From Damh-18 sp036275695 (GTDB lineage: Bacteria > Patescibacteriota > Minisyncoccia > Phycocordibacterales > UBA918): a stretch of 29,897 nucleotides of DNA. Where the stretch lies: positions 1 to 29,897 of the forward strand of contig DASUDI010000013.1 in the NCBI GenBank assembly GCA_036275695.1, read 5' to 3'. Made by a program: the position numbers and the translations under genes. Below the pieces are notes generated by a model, which had not been told where the DNA came from, searched no databases, and saw only the letters and a list, made by a program, of their open reading frames with translations. Shown here in pieces: positions 29,827-29,897 of this stretch; position 1 is the stretch's first letter; every line of letters begins with the position of its first letter.

Positions 29827-29897
29827 ATGGTTATAAATAGGAGTAGTCGTAAATCATATGAGTCCACAAATACATACATTCCGGGTGTGTGCAATAT
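29827..29897 (+). CDS. start of a gene cut by the window edge
   Basis: From ATG 29827 the frame stays open to the edge and reads MVINRSSRKSYESTNTYIPG and then VCN. A YxPGVCN motif followed by a membrane protein is familiar to me from small CPR proteins, but the rest is outside. An ATG at 29858 in another frame is also open. TACAAT (29803-29808) could be its -10. Confidence 0.35.
   Translation, partial: MVINRSSRKSYESTNTYIPGVCN

Overview
The window looks like a piece of a Patescibacteria (Candidate Phyla Radiation, Parcubacteria-like) chromosome. The reasons are the gene content and style: a compact monoderm-type type IV pilus locus without a secretin, short versions of core proteins (RF2, LigA, ComF), small membrane proteins of unknown function, tRNA genes without an encoded CCA end, and an almost complete absence of Shine-Dalgarno sequences. 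This assignment rests on recognising families by eye, not on a search.

Layout. (1) 2-903: tRNA-Ser and a ComF-like phosphoribosyltransferase on the minus strand. (2) 953-13091: a type IV pilus locus: pilM, pilN, pilO, a small PilP-like membrane protein, pilB, a CheY-like receiver protein, pilT, pilC, a pilin gene with a long structured leader, a second convergent pilin gene, the prepilin peptidase and four minor-pilin genes (GspH-, PilW-, PilV- and PilX-like). (3) 13096-17511: ligA, gatC, gatA and a membrane-anchored protein with a HEPN-like R-x4-H motif. (4) 17593-19508: initiator tRNA, a sugar-phosphate nucleotidyltransferase, tRNA-Met, tRNA-Asp, tRNA-Thr(CGT), tRNA-Thr(GGT), with many long hairpins and a duplicated tRNA-Asp 3' end. 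(5) 19566-23735: prfB, ftsE, ftsX, pyrG. (6) 23900 onward: tRNA-Gln followed by a region of different character: an alpha/beta hydrolase, a broken DUF397 gene, an S66 LD-carboxypeptidase-like gene, an archaeal/eukaryotic-type prolyl-tRNA synthetase, a fused remnant of an S51 and an S66 peptidase gene, a Ham1/RdgB-like gene, a protein of unknown function, a nucleotidyltransferase-fold protein, and the start of one more gene at the right edge.

How the genes work together. PilM/N/O and the PilP-like protein would form the inner-membrane assembly platform, PilC the platform core, PilB the extension motor and PilT the retraction motor; PilD processes the six prepilins. The receiver protein between the two motors is a candidate pilus switch. 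GatC and GatA are two subunits of the tRNA amidotransferase (GatB is not in the window). FtsEX would act in cell division, with prfB in its common position before ftsE.

The most notable pattern is regulatory: eight starts have the exact hexamer TATACT 6-9 nt before the ATG, and pilN has TATAAT at 8 nt. This spacing predicts leaderless mRNAs. The one gene with a good Shine-Dalgarno (AAGGAG) is the broken DUF397 gene, which supports a foreign origin. Other notable items are a structured element between two copies of the tRNA-Asp 3' end, a 101-bp element with perfect 18-bp inverted repeats before proS, and a deletion scar joining two peptidase families.
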